64,000 bases of DNA from Desulfovibrio sp. (GCF_019424165.1 NZ_JAHZAA010000008.1:18807-82806), one strand, 5' to 3'; shown: positions 1-9,128, counted from the first letter of the stretch. Notes: generated from the letters alone by a model not told the origin. Program-made: numbers and translations.

Positions 1-135
1 TTCCACTTCCGTAAGCAGGGAGCGGCGGCGACCGTCCAGCTCAAGAAATGCATCTACGCTGATACCCGAATGCCGGTCGGCCAGGGCCTTGGCTAAAACT
101 TCGGGTTGCCTCTGCACCAGTTTAAGATCAATCAT
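1..135 (-). CDS. serS: Seryl-tRNA synthetase, N-terminal fragment
   Basis: The first 45 codons of a leftward gene run off the window edge. The reading starts [20 protein letters not shown], the usual opening of the SerRS N-terminal arm, which goes on to form the long coiled coil that grips the tRNA-Ser variable arm. The enzyme charges tRNA-Ser with serine in the cytoplasm. The ATG at 133-135 follows an AGGAG ribosome site at a good distance. No catalytic residues are visible because the body lies outside the window. The call rests on the N-terminal pattern alone. Confidence 0.85.
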
Positions 136-501
136 GACCGCTCCTGAAAATCTGCGCTGTATCGCGCCGGATTCGCGGTAAAAATTGCGGCACAAGGCTG
201 TAGTGGCATGCGTATGACCCGGCCTGCGGCAGAAAAAATGTGCTCTTTGTACGAAAGCGCGCTCTTGCGCGCCGGGCCGGAACAAAAAAGCGCATTTATC
301 TTCGCTGTATTCACCGCAGGATATTTGCGGGTAAAAGCAGAAGCTTCAAGGGCCGGAAGGTACGAATGCCGGCACAGCACTGGGCCGCCCGCGACAATAT
401 TATTCCTTTAGCATGGGGGTACGCCGCCTTGCAAGGCTGGCTTTTTCCGTATATAGCTCACGGGAATACTCTCGAGAATTTCTATAAAACGCGAGGCTGT
501 C
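136..501. other. Intergenic region between serS and a lipoprotein gene
   Basis: Divergent spacer of 366 bases with no convincing gene; the open frames here lack ribosome sites. A possible promoter for the rightward lipoprotein gene is TTGCAA at 429-434 and TATATA at 450-455, but the 15-base spacing is short. GAGG at about 490 serves the downstream ATG. Confidence 0.35.
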
Positions 502-1089
502 ATGAAACCTGTGCGCAACGTCTTATATCTTGTTCTGCTGGCCTTTCTGGCTACTGCCTGCGGCCCGGCCAACAATGTGCGGCTGATGCCGCCGCCCTTT
601 ATGGAAGGCGGCGTGCTGCCCGGCCCCAAGGCTCCCCGGGTGACGGTGGTGGCTTTTGAGGACAAGCGGCAGGATCAGACCGTGATCGGTTCCCGCCGCG
701 ACAACAGCGCCTTTGTCACCAGCGACAGCGTTACCCAGTGGATAAGCAAGGCTCTGGCTGATGAGCTGGCCCGTAACGGCCTGCAGGTTTCCTATGCTGA
801 CAGTGTCAATCAGGCGCGGGCGGGCAACCCCGACTACCTCGTGACCGGCGACGTGGATCAGGTCTGGCTCAAGGAAAATTCCGCCACAGACCTTGCCACC
901 AACATGCGCGTGAACTACGCCCTGGCCAACCGGCAGGGGCGCATCTACAGCGAGGCGCTCAATGCTTCGCAGTCGCGCACGGTCATGCCCCTGGGGTCCA
1001 CGGCCGACAACCTCATGCTGGACACGTTGCGTGAACTCATCAAACCCATGGCGCAAAAGATTGTCCAGGCTATCGAGGCCAAGAAGTAA
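502..1089 (+). CDS. Envelope lipoprotein (YajG-like)
   Basis: A 195-residue protein with a type II signal peptide: basic start MKPVR, hydrophobic stretch, and lipobox LATAC with the acylated Cys near residue 20. The mature part (VTVVAFEDKRQD..., VSDSVTQWISKALADEL, then DYLVTGDVDQVWL) resembles the YajG and related putative outer-membrane lipoproteins that build a repeated alpha/beta domain. The role is unknown. The ATG has a GAGG site 7-8 bases upstream. A secreted TPR gene follows within five bases, so the two are probably co-transcribed. Lipoprotein status is well supported; the family link is inference. Confidence 0.7.
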   Translation: MKPVRNVLYLVLLAFLATACGPANNVRLMPPPFMEGGVLPGPKAPRVTVVAFEDKRQDQTVIGSRRDNSAFVTSDSVTQWISKALADELARNGLQVSYADSVNQARAGNPDYLVTGDVDQVWLKENSATDLATNMRVNYALANRQGRIYSEALNASQSRTVMPLGSTADNLMLDTLRELIKPMAQKIVQAIEAKK

Positions 1090-1093
1090 GCCC

Positions 1094-2833
1094 TTGCGGG
1101 CCTTGAATCTTCTGTTTTTTTGCACAGTCATGATACTGACTGTGCCGGGATTTTGTGTGCTGCCGCCGGCCCTTGTGGCCGGCGGTTTTGTCTTGGCAAG
1201 CCCGGTAAAAGCAGAAGCTGCCGCCGTCGTGTCTGCCCATGCCTCTGCACCTGATGCCGCGCCCGCTGCGCCGATCAAGGGCGAAGGAGGCGCCGGAGAA
1301 TATCCGGTGGAAGGCGGGGTGTTGTCCGCGCCGCTGGTTCTTGTCAGCCCCATTGAGCGCAGCGAAAGCATTGCCCTTCGTCCGCCCCTCAGCCATGCGT
1401 CGGGGCTGGCTCTGGCCGGGGGGAACGCCCGTTTGCGGGCTTTGCGGGCCGCCGCAGAGGCGTTGCCCAACCGGCGCGACATCCGCATGGGCGCGGTCAG
1501 GGCAGAAGAGCGTCTGGCGCTGGCCGCCCACCTTTACAAAGCCGTGAGCACGCCTAAATCCGAGGGTACGCCGCCTCCTGCCGACAATGGCCTTGCCCGG
1601 GCGAGAGTGAGTCTTGAGGCCCGTCCGGCAGCCGCCGCCCGCATGTCACATATTTTGCACAGTTTTGACCTTATGCAGATGCGCCTGCACTTGTTGCGGG
1701 AGAGCGCGGCCCTTTTGCAGCTTATGAACAGCCGTCTTTTGCCGGAAACAAGGCAGGGTGAGGCCGATTCAGGCAACCCGGTCAGCACGGCCAGTCCTGC
1801 CAACACGGCCAACACGGCCAGTCCAGCCAGTCCAGCCAATCCAGCCAGATCGGCCGGGTCCGGTTTTGGCCGCAGCGTTTTTCGTGCGCCTGTCAGCCTG
1901 CCGGATGTGGCCGGCCACGGAGAGCAGCGGGGCAATGCGCGCAAGAATGCCCTGGACGAGCTTTTTTCCGGCCGGGCCGGTACAGGCATGGGCGCGCGCC
2001 GTTCGCCGTCGGCCGTTGCCGCGCCCTCCGTGCGGCCTGAAGCTAAAACAAATCCCACGGGCAGCGTTTCTGACGCTGCTTCAGACCCTGCTGCGGGCGT
2101 TGTTGCAGGCGCTGCTGCGCCCGAAGCCGCTCCGCTCCCGCAGGCGCCACCGCCCGCCCTGTCGGACGAAGTGTGGGCGCAAAGCCACTGGAGCCTCGCT
2201 GCCCGCCGTTTGCAGGTCATGTTTGACGTGCAGGACATGCTGGCGGATGCCGATCCGGATGGCTGGCTCGTGCAGGCCGGGGATCTGCCCCGGTTGGAGC
2301 AGGCGGCCCTGCTCGTGCCGGACAGCCCCTCGGTATGGCTTTTGCTGGCCGAAGCGCAGATGCGCCATGATCTGCCCCTGCAAAGCGTGGCCTCCTGTGA
2401 TGCGGCCCTTGATCTGGATTCCGGGCTGAGTCGCGCGCGTTATATCCGGGCGCTTGGGCATCTGCGCCTGCAACAGATGGCGCTTGCCGAGGCTGATCTG
2501 ACAGTTTCCCTGGCCCGTCGCTACGGCATCGAGCCGCAAGGTGAAGACCGGGCACGGCGTTTGCGCGCCCGTGGCGCGGTGCGTATGCAGCGGCAGGATA
2601 CAGCGGGTATGTGTGAAGATTTCAGCGCGGCCTGCGCTCTCGGTGATTGCGAGGGGCTTGCTCTGGCGCGCGCGCAGGGGCAGTGCCTGCCCCCTGCCGT
2701 TGTGAAGCTGCGGGAAGCCGCACCATCTGCGGGCGCGGACGGGACGGATTCGCCTGAGGCAGATCAGAAAATGGCGCCCGTACCGCAGAAAACAGGTACG
2801 CCGTTGCCCGGCGGCATTGAAAAAAGGAAGTGA
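1094..2833 (+). CDS. Secreted TPR-like protein with low-complexity linker
   Basis: About 579 residues if translation starts at the TTG at 1094; an in-frame ATG at 1130 is the alternative. Either gives a hydrophobic signal ending VKAEA, so export to the periplasm is likely. A long Ala/Pro-rich middle holds a simple repeat of Asn/Ser-Pro/Thr-Ala units (about 1790-1850). The C-terminal third (SVWLLLAEAQMRHDLPLQSV, then ALDLDSGLSRARYIRALGHL) has the helix-pair spacing of tetratricopeptide repeats. It sits directly behind the lipoprotein gene and 4 bases before the next gene. Function unknown; perhaps scaffolding in the envelope. Confidence 0.6.
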   Translation: MRALNLLFFCTVMILTVPGFCVLPPALVAGGFVLASPVKAEAAAVVSAHASAPDAAPAAPIKGEGGAGEYPVEGGVLSAPLVLVSPIERSESIALRPPLSHASGLALAGGNARLRALRAAAEALPNRRDIRMGAVRAEERLALAAHLYKAVSTPKSEGTPPPADNGLARARVSLEARPAAAARMSHILHSFDLMQMRLHLLRESAALLQLMNSRLLPETRQGEADSGNPVSTASPANTANTASPASPANPARSAGSGFGRSVFRAPVSLPDVAGHGEQRGNARKNALDELFSGRAGTGMGARRSPSAVAAPSVRPEAKTNPTGSVSDAASDPAAGVVAGAAAPEAAPLPQAPPPALSDEVWAQSHWSLAARRLQVMFDVQDMLADADPDGWLVQAGDLPRLEQAALLVPDSPSVWLLLAEAQMRHDLPLQSVASCDAALDLDSGLSRARYIRALGHLRLQQMALAEADLTVSLARRYGIEPQGEDRARRLRARGAVRMQRQDTAGMCEDFSAACALGDCEGLALARAQGQCLPPAVVKLREAAPSAGADGTDSPEADQKMAPVPQKTGTPLPGGIEKRK

Positions 2834-2837
2834 CAGC

Positions 2838-3182
2838 GTGAGCCGCGATCCTCTGCTCAAGGTCTATGGGCATATCTACCCTGTGGACCGGGAATTTTAT
2901 GATGCTCTGGCCCGCGCCTGCGCGGACGCCCTGCCTGACGAAACGGATATTCCGGTTATCGAGATGGACGGGGACATGGCGCGTATATCCTTCGAGGGCG
3001 CGTATTTTCCTGTGGACGAAACGCTGGAGGCGCTGGCCCGCGGGCTGCGGCCAGATCACAAGGGCAAGCTCGATGTGCTGGATATGGAAGGCTGGCGCTT
3101 GACCCGCCACGTCTTTGACGCGGGGCGCATCAAAAGCAGTAGCGCCTCACTGAACAACGTGCTGGACTATTCCGGACACTAG
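2838..3182 (+). CDS. Small conserved-looking cytoplasmic protein
   Basis: A 114-residue acidic protein with no signal peptide or membrane segment, beginning VSRDPLLKVYGHIYPVDREF. GTG at 2838 is chosen because AAGGAAG lies 8 bases upstream; the longer open frame begins at a TTG without such a site. It starts just after the TPR gene stop, so it is probably the third gene of the same operon. I do not recognise the family. Confidence 0.6.
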   Translation: MSRDPLLKVYGHIYPVDREFYDALARACADALPDETDIPVIEMDGDMARISFEGAYFPVDETLEALARGLRPDHKGKLDVLDMEGWRLTRHVFDAGRIKSSSASLNNVLDYSGH

Positions 3183-3188
3183 CACATT

Positions 3189-3998
3189 TTATTTTATAAA
3201 GCCCTGGCCAGGGGTGTTGCCGTCTTCAGCCGCAGTATCGCCACGCTCAAAAAGCGCCATATACTCCTGATTGCCCTTGGGGCCTTTGATGGCAGCGGGC
3301 AGTACGCCACGGCAGCTCAAGCCCAGGCTGGCCCGGCTGAATGCAAGTATTTTGTCCACGGCTCTCTGCCGGGCTTCTTCGTCCCGTACCACGCCTTTGA
3401 CTGTCTCGCCCGGTCCCAGCTCAAACTGCGGCTTGATAAGTGTGGCCACAAGGCCTCCGGGCTTGAGCCATGTCATGCAGGAGGGAAGCACGAGGGTGAG
3501 AGATATAAAGGAAACGTCGGCGACCACCATGTCCACCGGTTCGGGGATAAGCCCGGTTTCTGCATGGCGCAGGTTCACGCCTTCAAGATTGATAACGCGG
3601 GAGTCGCCCCGCAGCTTTTCGTGCAGTTGGTTGCGCCCCACGTCCACAGCGTAAACGCGGGCTGCGCCCCTTTGCAGCAGGCAGTCCGTAAATCCGCCTG
3701 TGGAGGCCCCGGCATCCAGGCACACAAGGCCGGTCACGTCCAGCTTGAACTGGTCGAGAATGGTCAGCAGCTTGTATGCCCCCCGGCTGACGTAGGGTTC
3801 CGGTTGCAGCAGGGCAAAGGCCGTGTCTGCCGGGTACGGGTGTCCCGGCTTGGGAACAAGCTGTGGCGGCGCGCCGGGTACACCGGCGGCAAGGGCGACC
3901 TTGCCCGCCATGATGAGTCGGCGGGCCTGCTCGCGGCTGTCTGCAAGGCCCTGTTCAAAAACAAGCTGGTCTGCGCGTTGACGTGGATTTTTTGCCAT
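3189..3998 (-). CDS. tlyA: TlyA-family rRNA 2'-O-methyltransferase (hemolysin A family)
   Basis: A 269-residue protein with the TlyA layout: an N-terminal S4 RNA-binding domain (RADQLVFEQGLADSREQARR, LIMAGKV) followed by an FtsJ-like Rossmann methyltransferase (GLVCLDAGASTGGFTDCLLQ SAM site, then VYAVDVGRNQL and DMVVADVSFISLTLVL). The family methylates ribose in 16S/23S rRNA and is often mis-annotated as hemolysin. I start at the ATG ending at 3998 (MAKNPRQRADQLV), where the family normally begins; a 47-residue upstream extension is open but basic and unlike the family. Convergent with the preceding small gene. Confidence 0.88.
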   Translation of the reverse strand: MAKNPRQRADQLVFEQGLADSREQARRLIMAGKVALAAGVPGAPPQLVPKPGHPYPADTAFALLQPEPYVSRGAYKLLTILDQFKLDVTGLVCLDAGASTGGFTDCLLQRGAARVYAVDVGRNQLHEKLRGDSRVINLEGVNLRHAETGLIPEPVDMVVADVSFISLTLVLPSCMTWLKPGGLVATLIKPQFELGPGETVKGVVRDEEARQRAVDKILAFSRASLGLSCRGVLPAAIKGPKGNQEYMALFERGDTAAEDGNTPGQGFIK

Positions 3999-4263
3999 GC
4001 GGGCTATATAGCGCCGAAGGCGGCGGCTGGCAATGCGCCATGCGGTACGCGCTACGCGGGTAGAGTGGAGGCCGGGCTTGCTGCCCGGGGCGGGGCGTGA
4101 CGGAATGTTCCGCAGCAGGCGGGTGTTTTTTACGGACATGCGGCCGCTGCAATGGCCGTGCAGGGCATGTGCGCTGTGCCTTTCTGGCAGGGCAGGGGCG
4201 CGTGCTGGCCGGGCTGCGGTTGCGCCGCTTCCGGCGGCACGGCTTTTCCTTTGCGCTTTCCCC

Positions 4264-4292
4264 TTGCCAAAGGTTTAAAGAAGCGCTATATA
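4264..4292 (+). promoter_or_regulatory. Sigma-70-like promoter of rpmE
   Basis: TTGCCA at 4264-4269 and TATATA at 4287-4292 are 17 bases apart, about 100 bases before the rpmE start. The rest of the 393-base gap between tlyA and rpmE holds no gene that I can support. Confidence 0.5.
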
Positions 4293-4391
4293 GCTTGCCC
4301 TTGTGCGATATGTTTTCGCGCCAGAGGAAAAACGCGCGGGCGTCTGGCGGTGATTCAGCCGGATTATGCCGCGTTCCATGAGGTAGCTGTC

Positions 4392-4604
4392 ATGAAAAAA
4401 GATATCCATCCCAAAGTGTTCAACGCCACCATCACCTGCGCCTGCGGGAACGAAGAAAACGTGCTCTCCACCAAGGGTGAGCAGGTGGCCGTGGAAGTTT
4501 GCTCCGCTTGCCATCCGTTCTTCACCGGCAAGCAGCGCTTCCTTGATACGGCTGGCCGCATTGACCGCTTCCGTAAAAAGTACGCCAAGTTTGAGCAGAA
4601 GTAA
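4392..4604 (+). CDS. rpmE: Ribosomal protein bL31
   Basis: A 70-residue protein, normal length for bL31, beginning MKKDIHPKVFNATITCACGN. It keeps zinc-binding cysteines (CAC near residue 16-18 and CSAC at 37-40), so this is the zinc-containing (C+) form of L31, and has the family HPFFTGKQRF and RIDRFRKKY motifs. It binds the 50S subunit near the inter-subunit bridge. GAGGTAGCTGTC precedes the ATG. It is followed by a DUF1385 gene and prfA, a gene order shared by many bacteria. Confidence 0.95.
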   Translation: MKKDIHPKVFNATITCACGNEENVLSTKGEQVAVEVCSACHPFFTGKQRFLDTAGRIDRFRKKYAKFEQK

Positions 4605-4620
4605 TCGCGGGCGGCAGACC

Positions 4621-5661
4621 ATGCCGCACATGAGCGACGCACGGCAGGGAGCGCCACGCACGGCCACAGGGGAACAGCCCCGGTGGGCCACGATGGCGCT
4701 TTGTGCTTTGACGTCGGCTTGCCCCACTGTTGGCGGGCAGGCCGTCATGGAAGGCGTGATGATGCGCAACGGTGACGCCTATGGCCTTGCCGTGCGCCAG
4801 GCGGACGGGAGCATTCTCGCCCGTCGTCTGCCGTGGTTTTCCCTGCTGCGTCGCCCCTGGCTCAAAAGGCCCTTTCTGCGCGGGTTTCCCATTCTGCTTG
4901 AAACACTGGTCAACGGTATCAAGGCGCTTAACCGCTCTGTGGAAGCCGTAGCCCAGGGGCAGGAAGAGGAGATTTCCGGCTGGCATCTGGTGCTGACGCT
5001 GGCGGCGGCCCTGCTTATGGCCATCGGGCTTTTTGTGGTTGTGCCGCACCTGATGTCCCTGCTTATGCTGTGGCTGCATCTGGGCGGCGATGTGGAAGGC
5101 CTGAGCTTTCACCTGTGGGACGGCTTTTTCAAGTGCTGCATCTTTATGGGCTATATCAAGGCCATCTCGTATGTGCCTGATATCCGCCGGGTCTTTCAGT
5201 ATCACGGGGCCGAACACAAAACCATACACGCCTTCGAATCCGGGGGTGAGGTTGACGCGGCACACGCTGCCCGCATGAGCCGTTTGCACCCGCGTTGCGG
5301 CACAACATTTCTGCTTTTCGTCATCTGCATTTCCATTGTGCTGCATGCGGTGCTCGTACCCATGCTGCTGGCCCTGTATACGCCGCAGAGCGCCGTGGCC
5401 AAGCACGCATTGACCATATTTTTCAAATTGCTGCTTATGGCGCCCATCAGCGCCCTGGCATACGAGCTTATCCGCTATGCCGCGCGCCTGCCTGAAGGAC
5501 CGCTGGCCCACGTGCTGCGCGCGCCGGGTCTGGCCCTGCAAAAACTGACCACATACGAGCCGGACGAGAGCCAGCTTGAGGTGGCGGTGGTGGCCTTGCG
5601 CGAGGCACTGGGGCCTGATGCCGGAGAACGGGTACGGCCTGTACCCTACACCAGGCAATAG
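4621..5661 (+). CDS. DUF1385 (YqhQ-like) integral membrane protein
   Basis: A 346-residue membrane protein with the DUF1385 signature: VGGQAVMEGVMMRNGDAYGL near the N-terminus and YHGAEHKTIHAFE in the middle. Hydrophobic stretches (LVLTLAAALLMAIGLFVVVP; FLLFVICISIVLHAVLVPML) indicate several membrane helices. The biochemical role of the family is unknown. The gene lies between rpmE and prfA, a frequent arrangement that suggests a link with translation genes only by position. ATG 4621 is chosen; ATG 4630 is an alternative. There is no strong ribosome site. Confidence 0.85.
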   Translation: MPHMSDARQGAPRTATGEQPRWATMALCALTSACPTVGGQAVMEGVMMRNGDAYGLAVRQADGSILARRLPWFSLLRRPWLKRPFLRGFPILLETLVNGIKALNRSVEAVAQGQEEEISGWHLVLTLAAALLMAIGLFVVVPHLMSLLMLWLHLGGDVEGLSFHLWDGFFKCCIFMGYIKAISYVPDIRRVFQYHGAEHKTIHAFESGGEVDAAHAARMSRLHPRCGTTFLLFVICISIVLHAVLVPMLLALYTPQSAVAKHALTIFFKLLLMAPISALAYELIRYAARLPEGPLAHVLRAPGLALQKLTTYEPDESQLEVAVVALREALGPDAGERVRPVPYTRQ

Positions 5662-5862
5662 GCATGGCCGCCGCAATGCGGCGTGCCGGGCGGCTGCTTG
5701 CGACAGGCCGCCGTATGGCCGCCGTCCGTGCAGGCCACGATACCGGCCCCGCGCCGGACTATATTGAAAATATGACATTCTCGCGAAAGCGTCCTGCCTG
5801 TGAGGTTGGGGCGGTTCGCCGCCGCATGAGTTGTTTTTGTCCACTGCCAGTCGGAGACGTTT

Positions 5863-6930
5863 ATGTTCGCCAAATTGGAAGGCCTGGAAAAGAAATATCT
5901 GGAGCTTGAAGAGGCCCTTGCCCAACCTGATGTCTTTAGTGATCAGGATCAGTATCGCAAGCTGACCAAAGCCCACGCCGATCTGAGCGACGTGGTGGAG
6001 CTTTTTCGCCGCCACCGCGCGGTGAGCGAAGAACTGGCCGAAAACAAGCTGATGCTGCACGATGAAGACCCCGAAATCCGCGCCATGGCGCAGGAAGAAA
6101 TACATCGGGGCGAGGGCGAACTGCCCAAGCTTGAGCATGAGCTTAAGGTCATGCTGCTGCCAAGCGATCCTCTGGACGAAAAAAATACCATTCTTGAAAT
6201 CCGTGCGGGTACGGGCGGTGAAGAGGCTGCCCTGTTTGCGGCGGATCTTTTCCGCATGTATACGCGCTATGCAGAGCTTAAAAACTGGAAGGTGGAGATC
6301 ATGAGTGAATCTCCTTCCGAAAACGGTGGCTACAAGGAAATCATCTGCCTTATCGCCGGCGACCGCGTGTACAGCCACCTCAAGTTCGAGGCGGGAACCC
6401 ACCGCGTGCAGCGCGTACCCGCTACCGAGGCACAAGGCCGTATTCATACCTCGGCCGCCACTGTGGCCGTTATGCCCGAAGCTGAAGAAGTGGACGTTGA
6501 AATCCGCCCTGACGATCTGCGCATAGATATTTACCGGGCCTCGGGCGCGGGCGGCCAGCACGTCAACAAAACGGAATCGGCCGTGCGCATCACCCACCTG
6601 CCCACCAATACCGTGGTCACCTGTCAGGATGAGCGCTCGCAGCATAAAAACAAGGCCCGCGCCATGAAGGTGCTTGCCTCGCGTATTCTGGCTGCCGAAC
6701 GCGAGCGCCAGAATTCGGAGCTTTCTGCGGACCGCAAGGCGCAGGTAGGCTCCGGCGACCGCTCGGAGCGCATCCGTACCTATAACTTCCCGCAAGGCCG
6801 CTGCACGGACCATCGCATCAATCTGACACTGTATTCTCTGGACAGGATTATGGAAGGTGAACTGGAGCCGCTGGTGGAGGCTCTGGGTACTGCCGCCCAG
6901 GCCGAAGCCCTCAAGGCCCAGGCTTCTTAA
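5863..6930 (+). CDS. prfA: Peptide chain release factor 1
   Basis: A 355-residue class I release factor. The stop-codon recognition tripeptide is PAT (residues 186-188), the RF1 type that reads UAA and UAG. The catalytic GGQ is at residues 230-232 within SGAGGQHVNKTESAVR. The N-terminal coiled-coil domain and C-terminal QVGSGDRSERIRTYNFPQGR motif are present. No in-frame stop or frameshift is seen. It is the last gene of the rpmE-DUF1385-prfA group; prmC, its usual methyltransferase partner, is not next to it. A strong hairpin follows 70 bases later. Confidence 0.97.
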   Translation: MFAKLEGLEKKYLELEEALAQPDVFSDQDQYRKLTKAHADLSDVVELFRRHRAVSEELAENKLMLHDEDPEIRAMAQEEIHRGEGELPKLEHELKVMLLPSDPLDEKNTILEIRAGTGGEEAALFAADLFRMYTRYAELKNWKVEIMSESPSENGGYKEIICLIAGDRVYSHLKFEAGTHRVQRVPATEAQGRIHTSAATVAVMPEAEEVDVEIRPDDLRIDIYRASGAGGQHVNKTESAVRITHLPTNTVVTCQDERSQHKNKARAMKVLASRILAAERERQNSELSADRKAQVGSGDRSERIRTYNFPQGRCTDHRINLTLYSLDRIMEGELEPLVEALGTAAQAEALKAQAS

Positions 6931-7001
6931 TAGTCATCCGGAATATTTCTCCCTGTCCGGCATGGGGGAACCCGGCGCGTCCGCTCCGGGCCAGACGCTG
7001 T

Positions 7002-7058
7002 TTGCCGCAAAAAAGCCCTCGCAAGTATTGTATGCTTGCGAGGGCTTTTTTGCGGCAA
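7002..7058. terminator. Long perfect hairpin terminator after prfA
   Basis: Arms of 24 bases (7002-7025 and 7035-7058) pair perfectly around a 9-base loop. A-runs and T-runs lie inside the arms, so the structure can end transcription on both strands: prfA from the left and rlpA from the right. Confidence 0.85.
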
Positions 7059-7398
7059 CCCAGAAAGGTGGCTCACGCCAGAACCGTTAGCCGTTGAAAT
7101 GCTTTCATCATCTTTACTTGGCTGTCAGCGCGGCGGGGCCTGCCAGGGGGGGGCGCCCTCCGCGTGCCGCTCCGTGCTTCGCCCCGGAATCCCCAGTATT
7201 TTCACTTCCATGCAGCCACGTTGGGCGCCTGGGTCGTGAGGGGCGCGTGGCAGGCCTGCGGGTCTTCCCCGGCGCAGCGTAACGTCATCAGCGGGATCGG
7301 CCGGGGAGGGGGCTGGACAATGGACAGAAAATACGGTGTCAGCTCGTGTGGCGCAGGCGCTTCGGCTTGGGCGAGGGCGGTTTTAACCGTTGGCTGCT
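7059..7398. other. Intergenic region between prfA terminator and rlpA
   Basis: GC-rich spacer between convergent genes. The open frames here have no ribosome sites and no recognisable protein. Nothing else seen. Confidence 0.4.
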
Positions 7399-8115
7399 CT
7401 AGTCGCCCACAACAAATGAGCCGGGATAGAGAATACTGAAAATTTCAAGCTGCTTTTGCGCACCGAAAGAATCCGGCCACGGCCCTGCCTGTACGTTCCA
7501 CATATTGTTGCTGCCGTAGCGCATCCGGCTCTTGTGGCCTGCCTTGGCAAGGGTCTGGGTCAGGCGGGCGGCATTGCCCTTGTTGGCGAAAGCACCCACC
7601 TGCACATAATAGGCCCCTGTAAAATCGCCGTCGTCGCGCATCTGCGGCACGCCGCCCAGGCTCTGGATACGCACTCGCCCCGTACCCGGCCCCACAATAT
7701 TGAGGCGCGTTGCCGCGGCGCGCGAGAGGTCGATAACGCGGTCGCCCACAAAGGGGCCACGGTCATTGATGCGTACAATGATGCTACGCCCGTTGCCCAG
7801 GTGGGTCACGCGCACCTTTGTACCCAGGGGCAGGAGCTTGTGGGCGGCTGTCATTGCGTACTGATTGTACCGTTCGCCGTTGGCCGTTTTTTTGCCGTGA
7901 AAGCCCGGACCGTACCACGAGGCCACGCCTACCTCCACAAAGCCGTGGGCGGATTTGAGCGGATAATAGGTCTTGCCGCGCACGGTATAGGGCTTGGTTC
8001 CGGTAACGCCGCCCTTGCGCCACGAGCCGCCCCCGCGTGAGCCGCAGCCGGAAAAGAGCAGAACGCAGAGAGCAAGGATGAGGCAGGTCCGCAGGGTGCG
8101 GAGGGCCGGTGTCAT
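7399..8115 (-). CDS. rlpA: RlpA-like septal ring lipoprotein with SPOR domain
   Basis: A 238-residue lipoprotein. The signal ends LLFSGC, with Cys near residue 24. A double-psi beta-barrel follows (GVASWYGPGFHGKKTANGER, then MTAAHKLLPLGTKVRVTHL and VRINDRGPF), matching RlpA lytic transglycosylases that cut glycan strands lacking stem peptides. The C-terminus (AYYVQVGAFANKGNAARLTQ) is a SPOR domain that binds denuded glycan at the division site. The start at 8115 overlaps the previous gene's stop by four bases (ATGA), so I reject the longer open frame. Last gene of a three-gene leftward operon. Confidence 0.9.
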   Translation of the reverse strand: MTPALRTLRTCLILALCVLLFSGCGSRGGGSWRKGGVTGTKPYTVRGKTYYPLKSAHGFVEVGVASWYGPGFHGKKTANGERYNQYAMTAAHKLLPLGTKVRVTHLGNGRSIIVRINDRGPFVGDRVIDLSRAAATRLNIVGPGTGRVRIQSLGGVPQMRDDGDFTGAYYVQVGAFANKGNAARLTQTLAKAGHKSRMRYGSNNMWNVQAGPWPDSFGAQKQLEIFSILYPGSFVVGD

Positions 8116-9128
8116 ACTTTGGTAGTCTCCACAGGGGCGAGGTAGGGCAGGCAGGGGAACTCGGCGCTTTTGCCGCAACTGGCGCAGATGCCGGAGGCGC
8201 CCTCGTTGAGCAGGCGGCACAGCATGTCCTGCCCCGGGCCGCGCAGCAGGCCCCGCCCGCGTGCGCCTTCAAGCAGGGCAATGGCCGGTTCACGGCGTCC
8301 TGCTTCAAGAAAGTCACGAGCGGCCAGCAGGTAAAGATTTTCATGGCCCGGGCCGTACAGGGCGTCCAGAAGGAGCTCGTAGCTCGCACCAAAGGCCTGC
8401 GCGGCCATCTGCTCTTCGCTGGCAAGCCAGCGGGCCAGGTGGGTATTGTGCTTTTCGATCACGAGGTACTGGGCGAGCAGCCGCAGGCCGTGGGAAAGCA
8501 CGTGGCTTATGCGTGAAAGCTCGCGTGAAGAGCTTTCCGCAGTCTGCCCGCCAAGACCGCGCAAAGGATTGTACATTTCGGCGGTTACCGCGTCATGCCG
8601 TGATATCTGTATGAGCCGGTTGGCGTAGTGCTGGTTCTGAAAGGCGTCTTCTTTCAGCTTGACGCATTCATGAAAGGCATAGCCGATGCACCAGTCAATA
8701 AGGGCCTCAAGAGCTTTTATGCCCTCGGTGCCGCCTGGCAGGATGTTCTGGGCGTGGCGGCGCAGGTGTTCAATCTGCTCCGTTTCGGCGCGGGCGGCCT
8801 GCGCGCCCTGGCAGGGGCCTGTGTCCGGCGCGGGAGTTCCGCCAGCCGGGCCGGGGTTGGCGGCCACAGGCGCGGGTGTGTCCACAGGGGCAACATCGCC
8901 GTTGGACGAGCCGTTGCGGAAAAGCAGGTGGGCAGTGTCTTTCAGCCGCCAGAACACGCCCTTGCGCATGGCTTCGCCCAAAAGGTCACGCAGGGCCGTG
9001 TACGACACGGCCCCGTCCAGTTCAAAACGGCGGCGCTGGGCAGAAAGCGTGTGATAGACCGTGCAGTAGTCGCGCACAAGGTCACGCACAAGAAAGTCGC
9101 GGTTGGCTAACAGCCAGCGCCCTTTCAC
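8112..9128 (-). CDS. Uncharacterised protein with C-terminal Cys pair
   Basis: A 338-residue protein I do not recognise. It has no signal or membrane segment. A Pro/Ala/Gly-rich linker (about residues 75-110) separates an N-terminal part (FLVRDLVRDYCTVYHTLS) from a helical domain (YNPLRGLGGQTAESSSRELS; YELLLDALYGPGHENLYLLA). The end carries CASCGKSAEFPC, which could bind zinc. It overlaps both neighbours by ATGA junctions, so translation is coupled with the 89-residue gene before it and rlpA after it. A cell-envelope role is suggested only by rlpA. Confidence 0.6.
   Translation of the reverse strand: MKGRWLLANRDFLVRDLVRDYCTVYHTLSAQRRRFELDGAVSYTALRDLLGEAMRKGVFWRLKDTAHLLFRNGSSNGDVAPVDTPAPVAANPGPAGGTPAPDTGPCQGAQAARAETEQIEHLRRHAQNILPGGTEGIKALEALIDWCIGYAFHECVKLKEDAFQNQHYANRLIQISRHDAVTAEMYNPLRGLGGQTAESSSRELSRISHVLSHGLRLLAQYLVIEKHNTHLARWLASEEQMAAQAFGASYELLLDALYGPGHENLYLLAARDFLEAGRREPAIALLEGARGRGLLRGPGQDMLCRLLNEGASGICASCGKSAEFPCLPYLAPVETTKV

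Noticed and set aside
523..1488. 321-codon leftward open frame over the lipoprotein gene
   Set aside because: Antisense shadow of two good rightward genes; no ribosome site or family pattern.
4522..6813. 763-codon leftward open frame
   Set aside because: Lies antisense to the DUF1385 gene and prfA, which are certain; long antisense frames are usual in GC-rich DNA.
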